Source: Terribacillus sp. FSL K6-0262 (GTDB taxonomy: Bacteria > Bacillota > Bacilli > Bacillales > Amphibacillaceae). From it: a stretch of DNA of 64,000 nt. The stretch covers positions 930,001 through 994,000 of the forward strand of contig NZ_CP150277.1 in the NCBI RefSeq assembly GCF_037977385.1, in the 5' to 3' direction. The position numbers were made by a program, and so were the translations under genes. The notes under the pieces were generated by a model, which saw only the letters and a program-made list of their open reading frames with translations, was not told where the DNA came from and made no database searches. Positions 18,876 through 29,495 of this stretch are shown here, one piece after another. Position 1 is the stretch's first letter. The number at the start of each line of letters is the position of its first letter.

Positions 18876-21095
18876 TTAAGCTTTTGTGATCGGTGCGAAC
18901 GAAGCAAGCAGCCGTTTGATGCCAACCGGTGCCGGGAAGGCGATATCAAGCTCCATCGCCTCTCCTTCTCCATTGACCTTCACCACTGTTCCTTCGCCCC
19001 ATTTCTTATGGACTGCCTTGTCACCAGGGCTCCATCCAAGCGCATCGGCTCCTGATTTTGGCTTCGGCTTGCGGACAATGCGCTTTTGCTCCTGCGGCTT
19101 CGGCTGTTGGCGACGGCTTTGGAGTCCGAATGGATTTTGTTTGGTTTCCTGCATGCCTTCGAGCAGCTCATTCGGAATTTCACCGATAAAACGGCTGACC
19201 GGGTTCATATTCGTCCGGCCGAACAATGTCCGCATCTTGGCATTGGTAAGGAATAGCTCCTCTTCTGCACGGGTGATGCCCACATATGCAAGACGACGCT
19301 CTTCCTCCATCTCCGTCTCATCCATTTGGGAACGGCTGTGCGGGAACACATTCTCTTCCATCCCGATCAGGAATACTACCGGAAATTCAAGCCCTTTGGC
19401 ACCATGAAGTGTCATAAGGACGACTTTATCGTCACTGGATGGGTCATCATCCATCGAATCGATATCCGCAATCAGTGCGAGATCCGTCAAAAATGCAACC
19501 AGGGACTTGTCTTCACTTGTCTGCTCGAAGTTTTTGGTCACTGTCTTGAACTCTTCCAAGTTCTCGAGACGGCTTTGGGATTCGATGCTCCGCTCTGCTT
19601 TCAGCATTTCTTCATAGCCTGAACCTTCCAGCACCTGCTCGACCATATCCGTTGCCGTCAGGAATTCCATCTGGTTGCTCCAATTGCTGATCATTGTCCC
19701 GAATTCGCTCAAGGCATTGGCCGCTTTGGCACTTACACCTGTGAAATCGACTTCCTTAAGTGTCTCGAACAAGGAAAGTTCATGCTCATTGGCATATGCC
19801 TGCAGCTTTTCAATGGAGGTTTTTCCAATGCCGCGCTTCGGCTCATTGACTACCCGCTCGAAACTGATGTCATCATCGGGGTTTGCTATCAGACGCAAGT
19901 AGGCCAGCATATCCTTGATTTCCTTGCGGTCATAGAACTTCGTGCCGCCGATCATTTGATATGGGACTCCTGCTTTTACAAACGTTTCCTCGATGGAACG
20001 GGATTGGGCATTCGTCCGGTAAAGAATCGCGATATCACGATAATGGCGTTTCTTCTCCTTCATGACCATTTCCTCGATCTTCTCGGTCACATACAATGCT
20101 TCATCGCGTTCTGTTGCTGCTTCGTAATAACGCAGCTTTGCTCCATCCGCATTATCGGTCCAAAGGTTCTTCGGCTTGCGCCCTGTATTGTTGGCAATGA
20201 CTTTATTTGCCGCATCCAGGATCGTTTTCGTCGAGCGGTAGTTCTGTTCCAGCATGACGACCTTCGCATTTGGATAATCCTTCTCGAAAGACAGGATATT
20301 GGTGATGTCGGCTCCCCGCCAGCGATAAATGGACTGATCGGAGTCCCCTACCACACAGAGGTTCTTATAACGGGAAGCGAGCTGATTCACCAAACGGTAC
20401 TGCGCATGGTTCGTATCCTGGTACTCATCCACATGGATGTATTGGAAACGGCGCTGGTAGTATTGCAGCACTTCGGGCACGCGGTCGAACAGCTGGATTG
20501 TCTGCATGATCAAATCATCGAAATCCAGTGATTGATTGCGGCGTAACGTTTTTTGATACAAGTCGAATACTTCAGCCACTTTCCGTTCATAAACACTGCC
20601 AGCTTCCTTGCTGTACTGTTCAGGCGTGATCAGTTCATTCTTTGCTGAGCTGATGGCACCAAGCATCGCGCGCGGATCATATTGCTTCGGATCCAGATTG
20701 AGCCGTTTCAGTGCTTGCTTGATGACAGATAGCTGATCGCTCGTATCAAGGATGGAAAAATTGCTATTATATCCTATTCTGTCTATATCACGGCGTAAAA
20801 TGCGCACACACATGGAGTGGAAAGTGGAAACCCATATTTGGGAACCTTCCTCCCCGACCAATTTGTGCACACGCTCCCGCATCTCACGGGCAGCTTTGTT
20901 CGTGAAAGTGATCGCCAAGATGCTGCGCGGCGATACTTCCTTCTCCCCCAGCAAATAGGCAATCCTGTTCGTCAGCACACGTGTCTTACCGCTTCCGGCA
21001 CCAGCCATGATGAGCAGCGGTCCTTCCGTGTGCTGTACCGCCTCTGCCTGTTCCTTATTCAAACCATTTATTAAATCATTCGCCAATCGGCTCAT
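18876..21095 (-). CDS. pcrA: ATP-dependent 3'-5' DNA helicase PcrA
   Basis: UvrD/Rep-type SF1A helicase in repair, plasmid replication and removal of RecA or RNA polymerase. It is 739 aa. Walker A is [11 protein letters not shown] (about residues 31-41), Walker B/motif II is VDEYQDT, motif III is [13 protein letters not shown], and motifs IV-VI follow ([37 protein letters not shown]). The C-terminal tail ends in a Tudor-like fold ([13 protein letters not shown]) that contacts RNA polymerase. It lies 13 nt after pcrB. Confidence 0.98.
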   Translation of the reverse strand: MSRLANDLINGLNKEQAEAVQHTEGPLLIMAGAGSGKTRVLTNRIAYLLGEKEVSPRSILAITFTNKAAREMRERVHKLVGEEGSQIWVSTFHSMCVRILRRDIDRIGYNSNFSILDTSDQLSVIKQALKRLNLDPKQYDPRAMLGAISSAKNELITPEQYSKEAGSVYERKVAEVFDLYQKTLRRNQSLDFDDLIMQTIQLFDRVPEVLQYYQRRFQYIHVDEYQDTNHAQYRLVNQLASRYKNLCVVGDSDQSIYRWRGADITNILSFEKDYPNAKVVMLEQNYRSTKTILDAANKVIANNTGRKPKNLWTDNADGAKLRYYEAATERDEALYVTEKIEEMVMKEKKRHYRDIAILYRTNAQSRSIEETFVKAGVPYQMIGGTKFYDRKEIKDMLAYLRLIANPDDDISFERVVNEPKRGIGKTSIEKLQAYANEHELSLFETLKEVDFTGVSAKAANALSEFGTMISNWSNQMEFLTATDMVEQVLEGSGYEEMLKAERSIESQSRLENLEEFKTVTKNFEQTSEDKSLVAFLTDLALIADIDSMDDDPSSDDKVVLMTLHGAKGLEFPVVFLIGMEENVFPHSRSQMDETEMEEERRLAYVGITRAEEELFLTNAKMRTLFGRTNMNPVSRFIGEIPNELLEGMQETKQNPFGLQSRRQQPKPQEQKRIVRKPKPKSGADALGWSPGDKAVHKKWGEGTVVKVNGEGEAMELDIAFPAPVGIKRLLASFAPITKA

Positions 21096-21108
21096 GTTTG
21101 CACCGCCT

Positions 21109-21798
21109 TCATTTCTTTCCTTTTACTGCTTCCACTGTCTTCAGGGCAGCCTTTATATTATCATATACGCTGTTTCCGACAATAATCACGTCTGCATACT
21201 GCTTCATTTCGGCTGCTTGCTCCGGTGAAGCGATGCCGCCCCCATAAAACAGCAATGTGTTCGAGAGCTGATTTTTCACCTTGCCGACAAGTTCCGGATC
21301 TGCATACGCGCCGCTGTTTTCCAGATAGAATATCGGGAGCTTGTACATATGCTCCGCCATATAAGCATAAGCGATGATATCCTCTTCAGACGGCATTTCG
21401 CAGTTCGTATGGGTGAAAACCTTCGCTTCCTGATTGATGACACAATAACCCTCCATCATGATCTCGTCCCAGTGCATCATATCCCGGTATGCCTTCACAG
21501 CTTCATGATGGAGCCCCATGATCCATTGCTTGTCTTTGCTGTTCATCACCATCGGCACATAATAAAAATCAAAGCCAGGTGTAATCGAGTCCATTGTGCT
21601 TATCTCCAGGATGACCGGAACTGTGTGGCGGCGGATCCGCGCCAGCAGATCGAGGACACCATCCAATGTCACATTGTCCGTACCGCCGACGATGATGGCA
21701 TCCGTTCCGGACTCACAGATTTTCTCCAGCTCTTCATCGCCGATTTCCTTAGCTGGATCGAGCTTGAATATATGTTTCCACTCTTTCATGTTATACAC
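21109..21798 (-). CDS. pcrB: Heptaprenylglyceryl phosphate synthase
   Basis: Transfers a heptaprenyl group to sn-glycerol-1-phosphate, giving an archaeal-type ether lipid precursor. It is a TIM barrel of 229 aa. Hallmarks are FKLDPAKE near the start, [12 protein letters not shown], the substrate segment YYVPMVMNS, and the phosphate-binding [16 protein letters not shown]. The start is taken as GTG 21798, because GGAGG is 8 nt upstream and it gives the family N terminus M-Y-x-x-x-EWKH; an in-frame ATG five codons earlier overlaps that site. It heads the pcrB-pcrA-ligA-camS operon. Confidence 0.95.
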   Translation of the reverse strand: MYNMKEWKHIFKLDPAKEIGDEELEKICESGTDAIIVGGTDNVTLDGVLDLLARIRRHTVPVILEISTMDSITPGFDFYYVPMVMNSKDKQWIMGLHHEAVKAYRDMMHWDEIMMEGYCVINQEAKVFTHTNCEMPSEEDIIAYAYMAEHMYKLPIFYLENSGAYADPELVGKVKNQLSNTLLFYGGGIASPEQAAEMKQYADVIIVGNSVYDNIKAALKTVEAVKGKK

Positions 21799-21903
21799 GT
21801 ACGCATCCTCCATTACTTGCTTCCATAACGTTCATTATAGCAAAAATCGACTGGATAATTGAGTGATAACCAGGAGGAAAATACGAAGACTTTACGAACG
21901 AAG

Positions 21904-21931
21904 AAAGCCCGGCAATCTTTTGCCAGGCTTT
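21904..21931 (-). terminator. Rho-independent terminator of the oxidoreductase gene
   Basis: On the minus strand, AAGCCTGGCA and TGCCGGGCTT (one G-U pair) form a stem with a short loop, followed by TCTTCG. It lies just after the stop; the T tract is weak. Confidence 0.6.
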
Positions 21932-21936
21932 CGGTA

Positions 21937-22929
21937 TCATTGGATCCGGTCGGCCGGGAAAATCAGGCCGAACTGGATTCTTGCTTTTTCCATGATTTCC
22001 GCTACATTCAGCGCCAATTCATGTGTATTGATGGCCGATTCCCGTTTTCCGGATTGAATCAAGCTCACAAATTCCTCTATTTCATAAAACATACGATGTT
22101 CATTATCCTGCGGACCGCTGATGGTTTTCTCTGTGCTGTCATGATACTGGATCGTCACATCTTCAAAATGCCCGATATGATCGATCCGGATCGTCGCATC
22201 TTCTCCTTGTATTTCGGAAGGCTGCGTGGAGCTGGTGATTTTGGAATAGTAGACGACTGCTTCCATTCCGTCATACGTCAATGTGATCGTTGCTTGTCCA
22301 TCGACGCCCGATTCAAGCAAGGTTCCGCTTGCCTTTATCTCCTTTGGTTTGCCAAACAGCGCAACCAGCGGATATATGCAATAGATACCGATATCCATCG
22401 TTGCACCATTGCTGAGCTCGGGATTGAAGGCATTCAGGATCGTGCCTTGCCGATACGCATCATAACGGGAAGAATACTGGCAAAGCTGAGCCACATAGCG
22501 CCGCACCGTTCCGATTTCACCCAAATGTTCCTTTACCGCTTGAAAGTTCGGCAAGAATGTCGATTTCATTGCTTCCATCAACAGAACATCATGCTGTTTC
22601 GCTGTTTCAATCAAATCCTTGACTTCTGCCGTATTGGATGCCAGCGGCTTTTCGCATAATACATGAACGCCATGCTGCATGAAAATCTTCGCTTGTCCCG
22701 CATGCAAAGCATTCGGGCTCGCGATATAAACTGCATCGATCTCTCCGCTCGCTGCCATTTCTTCAATGTCAGTGAACGTATGTACTGCTTTGTGCTTCTT
22801 GGCGAATTCCTCCGCCGTTTCAGCTTTCCGGGAATAAACGGTTGTCAGTTCAAAGTCCTTTACTTTCTTTCCTGCTTCCAAAAAGGATTCCGTTATCCAA
22901 TTCGTTCCGATCACACCAAAGCGCACCAT
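21937..22929 (-). CDS. Gfo/Idh/MocA family oxidoreductase
   Basis: A 330-aa NAD(P)-dependent dehydrogenase acting on a sugar or related polyol. The N-terminal Rossmann domain starts MVRFGVIGTNWI, with the dinucleotide-binding glycines less regular than usual (GTNW). The family signature EKPLA (in VHVLCEKPLAS) carries the catalytic lysine near residue 92, and MDIGIYCIYPL matches the conserved C-terminal-domain histidine/tyrosine region. The neighbours, yerC and pcrB, give no clue to the substrate. Confidence 0.88.
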   Translation of the reverse strand: MVRFGVIGTNWITESFLEAGKKVKDFELTTVYSRKAETAEEFAKKHKAVHTFTDIEEMAASGEIDAVYIASPNALHAGQAKIFMQHGVHVLCEKPLASNTAEVKDLIETAKQHDVLLMEAMKSTFLPNFQAVKEHLGEIGTVRRYVAQLCQYSSRYDAYRQGTILNAFNPELSNGATMDIGIYCIYPLVALFGKPKEIKASGTLLESGVDGQATITLTYDGMEAVVYYSKITSSTQPSEIQGEDATIRIDHIGHFEDVTIQYHDSTEKTISGPQDNEHRMFYEIEEFVSLIQSGKRESAINTHELALNVAEIMEKARIQFGLIFPADRIQ

Positions 22930-22944
22930 CCCATGTCAGCTCCC

Positions 22945-23247
22945 TTATTCTTCTGTTTTTTCTTCCAAACGTTCAAGTACTGTATTATAGCCGTCGTTTC
23001 CATAATTGAGGCAGCGTTTCACCCGGGAAATCGTTGTCGTGGACGCACTTGTTTCCTGGACGATGCTATGATACGTCGCCCCATCACGGAGCATCTTTGC
23101 AACCTGAAGACGCTGTGTAAGCGATTGAATTTCGCTGATGGTTGCAATGTCATCGAAGAAACGATAGCATTCCTCGATATCCTTCAATGAAAGGATCGCC
23201 TTGAATAATTCATCTAAATGCTCACCACGGAGCTTGTCAAGCTGCAT
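22945..23247 (-). CDS. yerC: YerC/YecD family TrpR-like protein
   Basis: A 100-aa putative DNA-binding protein of the TrpR-related YerC family. It is all-helical, and the central TQRLQVAKMLRDGATYHSIVQETSASTTTISRVKRCL is a Trp-repressor-type helix-turn-helix. ATG 23247 has GGGAGG 8 nt upstream; the longer frame begins in unsupported sequence. It is the B. subtilis gene found near pcrB-pcrA and keeps its position here. Ligand and targets are unknown. Confidence 0.85.
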   Translation of the reverse strand: MQLDKLRGEHLDELFKAILSLKDIEECYRFFDDIATISEIQSLTQRLQVAKMLRDGATYHSIVQETSASTTTISRVKRCLNYGNDGYNTVLERLEEKTEE

Positions 23248-23414
23248 GCAGCTTCCCTCCCCCATACGCACGGATGTGCTTCTTACCTTATCCTTTATCA
23301 TACATCATCTTGAGGCTTTTGCGTAATACGACGCGCATTGGAATTTTTATACTGGCATAAACCCCTGTCATGGCAGGAAAAACTAAGCTGGCAGAAGGAA
23401 AGGGGTGCCAAAAA

Positions 23415-23639
23415 ATGAAACCGAATATGGGGCTGATCCAGGCAATGATCCGAATTGCTGCCGGCGTCAGCATGGTCGGGTATGCGACAGCTGCACTCGT
23501 CACAAAGCCAAAGCAGTTCACCGCCCATTTGGTGTTATTGGCAGGTGCAATCAAGATTGCCGAGGGTATCGTCCGATATTGCCCGAGCATGACTTTGATC
23601 AACCAATTTCGTCAAAAACAAGCTTCCAAAGAAGAATAA
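23415..23639 (+). CDS. Small DUF2892-type membrane protein
   Basis: A 74-aa protein with two hydrophobic segments (about residues 5-25 and 36-53, GLIQAMIRIAAGVSMVGYA and FTAHLVLLAGAIKIAEGI), typical of the YgaP-like DUF2892 family. An AGGGGTG site precedes ATG 23415, so the 15-codon N-terminal extension is rejected. It is the only plus-strand gene between yerC and purD, is divergent from yerC, and shares a bidirectional terminator with purD. The cellular role is not established. Confidence 0.8.
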   Translation: MKPNMGLIQAMIRIAAGVSMVGYATAALVTKPKQFTAHLVLLAGAIKIAEGIVRYCPSMTLINQFRQKQASKEE

Positions 23640-23680
23640 AAAGAAGAACTGGCCTTTATCCCAGTTCTTCTTTCGTTTTA
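23637..23680. terminator. Bidirectional terminator between the DUF2892 gene and purD
   Basis: A perfect 12-bp stem, AAGAAGAACTGG with CCAGTTCTTCTT, has T-rich tails on both strands. It ends the plus-strand membrane-protein gene and the minus-strand pur operon. Confidence 0.9.
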
Positions 23681-24931
23681 TTCCCCGAACCCGATATCCG
23701 TCCGATAATGGAAGGAAGGATTATCTTTGAAAATATCCAGCCCTTTTTTGACACTTTCCACTGCGACCGCCCGATTATGATGTACAGATCCGATGAACAA
23801 GATACGTCCGCCGCTGGAAACAAAGCCATCTGCCTTTCTTTCCGTCCCGGCGTGAATGCAGAATACATCATTCGGAAGCCCGGATAAGTCTGGTATCGGA
23901 AGCTGTTTCTCGTAGCTTCCGGGATAGCCGCTTGCAGCAATGACCGTTCCAGTCGCATAAGCGTCCTTCCACTTCAGCTTTGGATCTTCACCAGCCGTGA
24001 CATCCTGCATCACCTGCAGCAAATCATTCTCCAAAAGCGGCAGGATGACTTGTGTTTCGGGATCACCGAAGCGTGCGTTGAATTCGATTACTTTCGGACC
24101 GTTGCTTGTTTCGATGAGACCGGCGTAAAGAACACCAGTAAAGGGACGTTTCTCCTCGGCCAGGCCAGAAGCAGCAGGCTTCAGGATACGGCTGACAGCT
24201 TCGTCGATCACTGTCTGCTTCAAATCAGGAATTGGTGCAAAAGCTCCCATGCCGCCGGTGTTCGGTCCTTCATCATTATCATAAACGCGTTTATGATCCC
24301 GGGCAGGCACGAGCGGATAAACATTTTTGCCATTGACGAAAGCCATCAGTGAAAATTCCTTGCCCTCAAGGAACTCCTCTATGACAACCAGGCTGCCTGC
24401 CTGACCGAACTGATTGCCGACGAGCATGCTCTCCACAGCTTCATTTGCTTCTTCAACCGTCTGAGCGACGACAACACCTTTACCAGCTGCAAGACCATCC
24501 GCTTTGACAACGATCGGTGCACCCTGTTCGGCAATATAGGCTTTTGCTTTCTCTGCATCCGAAAAGGTTTCACTTGCAGCAGTCGGTATACCATGCGTGC
24601 ACATGAACCGCTTGGCGTAATCCTTGCTGCCTTCGATCAAAGCTGCTTCCTTTGTCGGACCGAAAACATGCAATCCCTCCTGCTGGAATGCATTGACGAC
24701 TCCTGCCAGCAAAGGAATCTCAGGTCCGACAAACGTCCAGTCGATCTGTTCTTCCTTGGCAAAGCGTACAAGCTCCTCAACAGCTGTTACATCTATCGGC
24801 ACACAAGTAGCCAAATCCGCTATGCCGCCGTTCCCAGGCGCTGCATACAGAGCAGATACCTTCGTGCTTGAAGCGAGCTTCGCGACGATGCTGTGTTCAC
24901 GGCCGCCGCTGCCTATTACAAGAACTTTCAC
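23678..24931 (-). CDS. purD: Phosphoribosylamine-glycine ligase
   Basis: Second step of purine synthesis: ATP-dependent joining of phosphoribosylamine and glycine to GAR. It is 417 aa with an ATP-grasp fold. The N terminus VLVIGSGGREHSIV is typical, GAPIVVKADGLAAGKGVVVA is the ATP-binding lysine region, and IEFNARFGDPETQVILP supplies the metal ligands. It starts at GTG 24931, 18 nt after purH, and is last gene of the operon. Confidence 0.97.
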   Translation of the reverse strand: MKVLVIGSGGREHSIVAKLASSTKVSALYAAPGNGGIADLATCVPIDVTAVEELVRFAKEEQIDWTFVGPEIPLLAGVVNAFQQEGLHVFGPTKEAALIEGSKDYAKRFMCTHGIPTAASETFSDAEKAKAYIAEQGAPIVVKADGLAAGKGVVVAQTVEEANEAVESMLVGNQFGQAGSLVVIEEFLEGKEFSLMAFVNGKNVYPLVPARDHKRVYDNDEGPNTGGMGAFAPIPDLKQTVIDEAVSRILKPAASGLAEEKRPFTGVLYAGLIETSNGPKVIEFNARFGDPETQVILPLLENDLLQVMQDVTAGEDPKLKWKDAYATGTVIAASGYPGSYEKQLPIPDLSGLPNDVFCIHAGTERKADGFVSSGGRILFIGSVHHNRAVAVESVKKGLDIFKDNPSFHYRTDIGFGE

Positions 24932-24949
24932 AATGTCTCCTCCTGACGA

Positions 24950-26476
24950 TTAATGCTTGAAGTGGCGCATATCCGTATAAACCATGGCAATATTGTGCTT
25001 GTTGCAGACAGCCACGGAATCTTCATCCCGTTTGGAGCCGCCTGGCTGGATGATAGCTGTCACACCAGCTTGCACCGCTGCTTCGACTGTATCCGGCATC
25101 GGGAAGAAAGCATCGGATGCAAGCACCGCGCCTTTCGCTTTCTCTCCGGCTTGTTCCAAGGCGATTTCAGCTGCACCGACCCTGTTCATCTGACCAGCAC
25201 CGACACCGATTGTCTGATCCTCTTTTGCGACTACGATTGCATTGGATTTCACATGCTTCACGACTTTCCAGGCAAAGAGCAGATCCTTCAGTTCTTCCTC
25301 TGTCGGCTTGCGATCGGTAGCTACTGTCAAATCCGCTTCCGTCACTGCACCTGTGTCATGATCCTGGACAAGTAAACCGCCGCTTACGCTGACGACTTTT
25401 TTCGGCTGCCGGATCTTGTCTGCTGCCAGCTCCAATAGGCGGATATTTTTCTTCTCTGTCAATAGGGCCATTGCTTCCTCCGTGAAGCTTGGTGCAATGA
25501 CAATTTCCAGGAAGATTTCTTTCAGCTGCAATGCCGTATCTCTGTCCACTTCCCGATTCAAGGCCACGATGCCGCCGAAAATGGATGTTGGATCGGCCTC
25601 GAATGCTTTGCGGAATGCATTGGAGATGGTATCGCCGATGCCGACGCCGCAAGGGTTCATATGCTTGACCGCCACCGCAGCCGGCTCCTGGAATTCCATG
25701 ACAATCTCCAGTGCCGCATTGGCATCCTGGATATTGTTATAGGACAGCTCCTTGCCATGCAGCTGCTTGGCGTTTGCAATCGAGGCACCTTTGACGATCG
25801 GCTCCTTATAAAACGCCGCTGCTTGATGCGGGTTCTCCCCATAACGCAGGGATTGGACTTTTTCATATGTAAGTGTCAGTGTTTCCGTATCTTGCTCCTC
25901 ATTCAACCCTGCAAAATAAGACGCAATCATCGCATCATAATTTGCGGTATGACGGAACACTTTTCCTGCCAGACGGCGTTTCGCTTCATAGGAAAGTTCC
26001 CCCTGCTGCAAAGCAGACAATGTCGCATCATAATCATCCGGGTCGACAAGGACTGTGACTCCAGCAAAGTTCTTTGCAGCCGAGCGAAGCATTGTCGGTC
26101 CGCCGATATCGATATTCTCAATCGCATCGGCTTCGGTCACGCCGGCTTTCTCGATTGTATTTTTGAAAGGATAAAGATTCACCACCACCAAATCGATTGG
26201 TGTGATATCGCGCTCTTTCAGCTCCTGCATATGGCTTTCGAGGTCCCTTCTCGCCAGCAGTCCGCCGTGGATGGCTGGATGGAGAGTTTTCACACGACCG
26301 TCCATGATTTCATCGAATTTTGTGACGTCGGATACTGCCATAGCCGGAATGCCTGCTTCCTGCAGCTGTTTCAATGTGCCTCCGGTAGAGATGATTTCAT
26401 AATCCAATGCTGCCAAACCTTTGGCGAACGGGATGATTCCAGTTTTATCTGATACGCTGATCAACGCACGTGGCAT
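24950..26476 (-). CDS. purH: Bifunctional AICAR formyltransferase/IMP cyclohydrolase
   Basis: The last two steps to IMP: formylation of AICAR, then ring closure. It is 508 aa. The MGS-like cyclohydrolase domain occupies about residues 1-190 ([44 protein letters not shown]). The formyltransferase domain follows, with catalytic KHMNPCGVG and C-terminal [19 protein letters not shown] 26476 is chosen for AAAGGA at about 9 nt; the frame is open 56 codons further, into purN. Confidence 0.97.
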   Translation of the reverse strand: MPRALISVSDKTGIIPFAKGLAALDYEIISTGGTLKQLQEAGIPAMAVSDVTKFDEIMDGRVKTLHPAIHGGLLARRDLESHMQELKERDITPIDLVVVNLYPFKNTIEKAGVTEADAIENIDIGGPTMLRSAAKNFAGVTVLVDPDDYDATLSALQQGELSYEAKRRLAGKVFRHTANYDAMIASYFAGLNEEQDTETLTLTYEKVQSLRYGENPHQAAAFYKEPIVKGASIANAKQLHGKELSYNNIQDANAALEIVMEFQEPAAVAVKHMNPCGVGIGDTISNAFRKAFEADPTSIFGGIVALNREVDRDTALQLKEIFLEIVIAPSFTEEAMALLTEKKNIRLLELAADKIRQPKKVVSVSGGLLVQDHDTGAVTEADLTVATDRKPTEEELKDLLFAWKVVKHVKSNAIVVAKEDQTIGVGAGQMNRVGAAEIALEQAGEKAKGAVLASDAFFPMPDTVEAAVQAGVTAIIQPGGSKRDEDSVAVCNKHNIAMVYTDMRHFKH

Positions 26477-26495
26477 TGCTTTCATTCCTTTCTCG

Positions 26496-27050
26496 TTATG
26501 TAAGTATGGATCGAATCGTTTCCGGATAAAGCCGATGCTCGATGGCTTGAATCCGTCGATGTAATGTCTGACGTGTATCTGTATCCTGTACCTGGACTGC
26601 TTCCTGGGCGATGATGGTGCCGGTATCCATGCCTGCATCAACATAATGGATTGTCACACCGCTTACTTTCACGCCTGCTGCCAAAGCTTGTCCGATGGCA
26701 TCCTTGCCGGCAAATGCAGGCAATAAGGACGGATGGATGTTCACGATCCTTCCTGGAAAAGCTTCCAGCAGTGTCGGTCCGATCAGGCGCATGTAGCCTG
26801 CCAGGAAGATCCACTCTATCTGCTTTTCTTTCAGCTTTGCGAGAATGGCTTGTTCATAGGTCTGTTTATCCGGAAAAGTCTTTGGATCGCAGACGAAAGT
26901 TTCTACATTCCAATGTTTTGCTTTTAAAATAACAGGTGCTTCCGGCTTATCACAAACGAGCACTGCAATCGAGCAAGGCAAGTCGGATGCCTGTACAATT
27001 GCTTCGGCGTTGCTGCCGCTTCCTGAAGCAAATACGGCAGCGGCAATCAT
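26496..27050 (-). CDS. purN: Phosphoribosylglycinamide formyltransferase
   Basis: 10-formyl-THF-dependent formylation of GAR. It is 184 aa. [12 protein letters not shown] near residue 10 binds the GAR phosphate; catalytic Asn, His and Asp lie in [28 protein letters not shown] 27050 overlaps the purM stop by 4 nt. Confidence 0.97.
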   Translation of the reverse strand: MIAAAVFASGSGSNAEAIVQASDLPCSIAVLVCDKPEAPVILKAKHWNVETFVCDPKTFPDKQTYEQAILAKLKEKQIEWIFLAGYMRLIGPTLLEAFPGRIVNIHPSLLPAFAGKDAIGQALAAGVKVSGVTIHYVDAGMDTGTIIAQEAVQVQDTDTRQTLHRRIQAIEHRLYPETIRSILT

Positions 27051-28072
27051 GCGGAAAACTCCACGCCTGGCTTATCCGTCACTTCCCCGATGATCCAGGC
27101 ACTTTCACCAGCGTCCCGCAGAATGGATATGACCCGCTCCGCATCATCCGGGGAAACGATAAGCGCCATGCCGATGCCTGTATTGAATACACCGAGCATA
27201 TCCTCGAAGACAAGCTGTGCTCTTTCCATCAGGAATTCGTAAACAGCCGGCAGCTCCCAGCTGTCAGTCTGAATTCGCACACCTAGATGCTCAGGTACTG
27301 CGCGGGGCAGGTTTTCATGGAAGCCGCCGCCGGTGATATGGGAGATACCATGGATATCGATCTTCTCCTGGACAGCTCGCACTGCTTTGGCGTAGATTTT
27401 GGTCGGCTCCAGCAAAACCTCCCCTAAAGGACGATCGAATGGTGCATACACTTCCTCCAAGTTCAGTCCGTTCTGCTCGATCAGACGCCTTACCAGGGAA
27501 AAGCCATTGGAATGCAGACCGCTTGATGCGATTCCGATGATCGTATCTCCCTTTTCGACACCTGCTCCGCTGATCAGCTTTTCCTTTTCGCCGATACCGA
27601 CGACAAAGCCTGCCAAGTCATATTCATCCGCTCCATACATGCCTGGCATTTCGGCCGTTTCGCCGCCGATCAGAGCAGCACCCGCTTCGACACAGCCATC
27701 GGCAATACCCTTGACGATCTGTTCGATTTTTTCCGGTTCGTTTTTGCCGCAGGCAATATAATCAAGAAAGAATAATGCTTGTGCTCCCTGCGCGATGATG
27801 TCATTCACACACATGGCGACAAGATCGATTCCGACCGTATCATGCCGATCCATCTCAAAAGCAAGCTTCAGCTTTGTGCCCACCCCGTCCGTTCCGGAAA
27901 CAAGCACCGGCTCCTTGTAGGAAAAGGACGACAAGTCAAAAAGTCCGGCAAACGCGCCGACACCGCCGATCACTTCCGGCCGGTCCGTACGCTTGATATG
28001 TTTTTTCATCAAATCCACTGCGCGATAGCCCGCTTCGACATCTACGCCGGCTTGCTTGTAAAGTTCACTCAT
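27047..28072 (-). CDS. purM: Phosphoribosylformylglycinamidine cyclo-ligase (AIR synthetase)
   Basis: ATP-dependent ring closure of FGAM to AIR. It is 341 aa with the PurM/PurL fold: [17 protein letters not shown] and [12 protein letters not shown] in the N-terminal domain, [27 protein letters not shown] and [16 protein letters not shown] 28072 has AGGAGGG 6 nt upstream. It starts 10 nt after purF; the longer frame would enter purF. Confidence 0.97.
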   Translation of the reverse strand: MSELYKQAGVDVEAGYRAVDLMKKHIKRTDRPEVIGGVGAFAGLFDLSSFSYKEPVLVSGTDGVGTKLKLAFEMDRHDTVGIDLVAMCVNDIIAQGAQALFFLDYIACGKNEPEKIEQIVKGIADGCVEAGAALIGGETAEMPGMYGADEYDLAGFVVGIGEKEKLISGAGVEKGDTIIGIASSGLHSNGFSLVRRLIEQNGLNLEEVYAPFDRPLGEVLLEPTKIYAKAVRAVQEKIDIHGISHITGGGFHENLPRAVPEHLGVRIQTDSWELPAVYEFLMERAQLVFEDMLGVFNTGIGMALIVSPDDAERVISILRDAGESAWIIGEVTDKPGVEFSA

Positions 28073-28082
28073 GCTTGCCCTC

Positions 28083-29495
28083 CTAACATTTGTACGCCGG
28101 AAGTACTGTATCCGGATAGATTTCGGTTGGATAGTTTCCTGTAAAGCATGCTTTGCAAATACCATGGGTCATCTTGTCGTTATCTCCGACGATGCAATCC
28201 TCCAGACCTTCAACCGTCAGGAAAGACAGGGAATCTGCTTCAATCAGCTCACGCATTTCCTCGATGCTGTGATTGGCAGCAATCAGCTCAGAGGTCGTGG
28301 ACGTATCGATTCCGTAGAAACAAGGATTCTGAATCGGCGGGGATGCGATACGCACATGCACTTCCGTCGCCCCGGCTTCCTTCAGCATCCTGACAATCCG
28401 TTTGCTTGTGGTGCCGCGTACGATGGAATCATCGACCATGACAACGCGTTTGCCTTCGACGATCCCGCGGACCGCTGACAGCTTCATTTTCACACCCTGC
28501 TCACGCAGCTCCTGTGAAGGCTGGATGAAGGTGCGGCCTACATAGCGATTTTTGATCAAACCAAGCTCATAAGGAATGCCGGTTGCTTCCGAGAATCCGA
28601 TAGCAGCCGAAATACTGGAATCCGGCACACCGGTCACGACATCGGCATCGATCGGTGCTTCCTGCGCCAGGACTTTCCCCATTTTCTTACGGGATGCATG
28701 GACATTCTGTCCGTTCAAATTGGAATCGGGACGGGAGAAGTATACATATTCCATCGAACAAAGCGACCGTTCCAGCATGGAAGAAAAACGCTGTGTATGA
28801 AGACCCGCATCGCTGATCGTAATCAACTCACCAGGCTCCACTTCGCGCACATATTCAGCTCCTGTCACATCGAAGGCACATGTTTCAGAGGAAACGACCC
28901 AAGCATCACCAAGGCGTCCAAGCGACAATGGTCGCAATCCCTTGGGATCGACAGCAACAAACAGCTGTGTTTCGGTAAGGATCGTCAGGCTGTATGCACC
29001 TTTGACCATGCTAAGCGCCGATTTGATCGCATCTTCCAATTCTATCTGTCCGCTGCGTTTGATCAGATGGGCAATCACCTCTGTATCAGATGATGTTTGC
29101 AGGATGCTGCCCTGTGCTTCCAGCTGCTGCTTCAGTCCGTATGCATTGACGAGATTTCCGTTATGGGCGATGGCCAGGCTGTCCTTTTGGGAACGGAACA
29201 GCAATGGCTGTACGTTCTCATAGCCGCCGCCCCCTGCTGTAGCATACCGGACATGACCGATGGCCGCATTGCCGTTCAGCTTGTTGAATTGGCCTTCAGA
29301 AAACACTTCATTGATCAGACCGATCCCTTTGTGCAAATGAAGATTTTCCCTGTCGGTCGTGACGATGCCAGCTCCCTCCTGCCCGCGGTGCTGCAGGGCG
29401 TGAAGGCCATAGTACGTCACTTCTGCCGCTTTTTCATGTCCCCAAATCGCAAAGACGCCGCATTCCTCATTCAAGCCTTTGATTTCAGCAAGCAT
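28083..29495 (-). CDS. purF: Amidophosphoribosyltransferase
   Basis: Committed step of purine synthesis, PRPP plus glutamine to phosphoribosylamine. It is 470 aa. An 11-residue propeptide ([11 protein letters not shown]) precedes the N-terminal nucleophile cysteine of the glutaminase domain (CGVFAIWG). The phosphoribosyltransferase domain contains the PRPP loop [18 protein letters not shown] near residue 350. Cysteine-rich positions of the Bacillus-type Fe-S form are present (ENPCFYG-like and GICKACFTG). ATG 29495 overlaps purL by 25 nt and has AAGGAGC upstream. Confidence 0.97.
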   Translation of the reverse strand: MLAEIKGLNEECGVFAIWGHEKAAEVTYYGLHALQHRGQEGAGIVTTDRENLHLHKGIGLINEVFSEGQFNKLNGNAAIGHVRYATAGGGGYENVQPLLFRSQKDSLAIAHNGNLVNAYGLKQQLEAQGSILQTSSDTEVIAHLIKRSGQIELEDAIKSALSMVKGAYSLTILTETQLFVAVDPKGLRPLSLGRLGDAWVVSSETCAFDVTGAEYVREVEPGELITISDAGLHTQRFSSMLERSLCSMEYVYFSRPDSNLNGQNVHASRKKMGKVLAQEAPIDADVVTGVPDSSISAAIGFSEATGIPYELGLIKNRYVGRTFIQPSQELREQGVKMKLSAVRGIVEGKRVVMVDDSIVRGTTSKRIVRMLKEAGATEVHVRIASPPIQNPCFYGIDTSTTSELIAANHSIEEMRELIEADSLSFLTVEGLEDCIVGDNDKMTHGICKACFTGNYPTEIYPDTVLPAYKC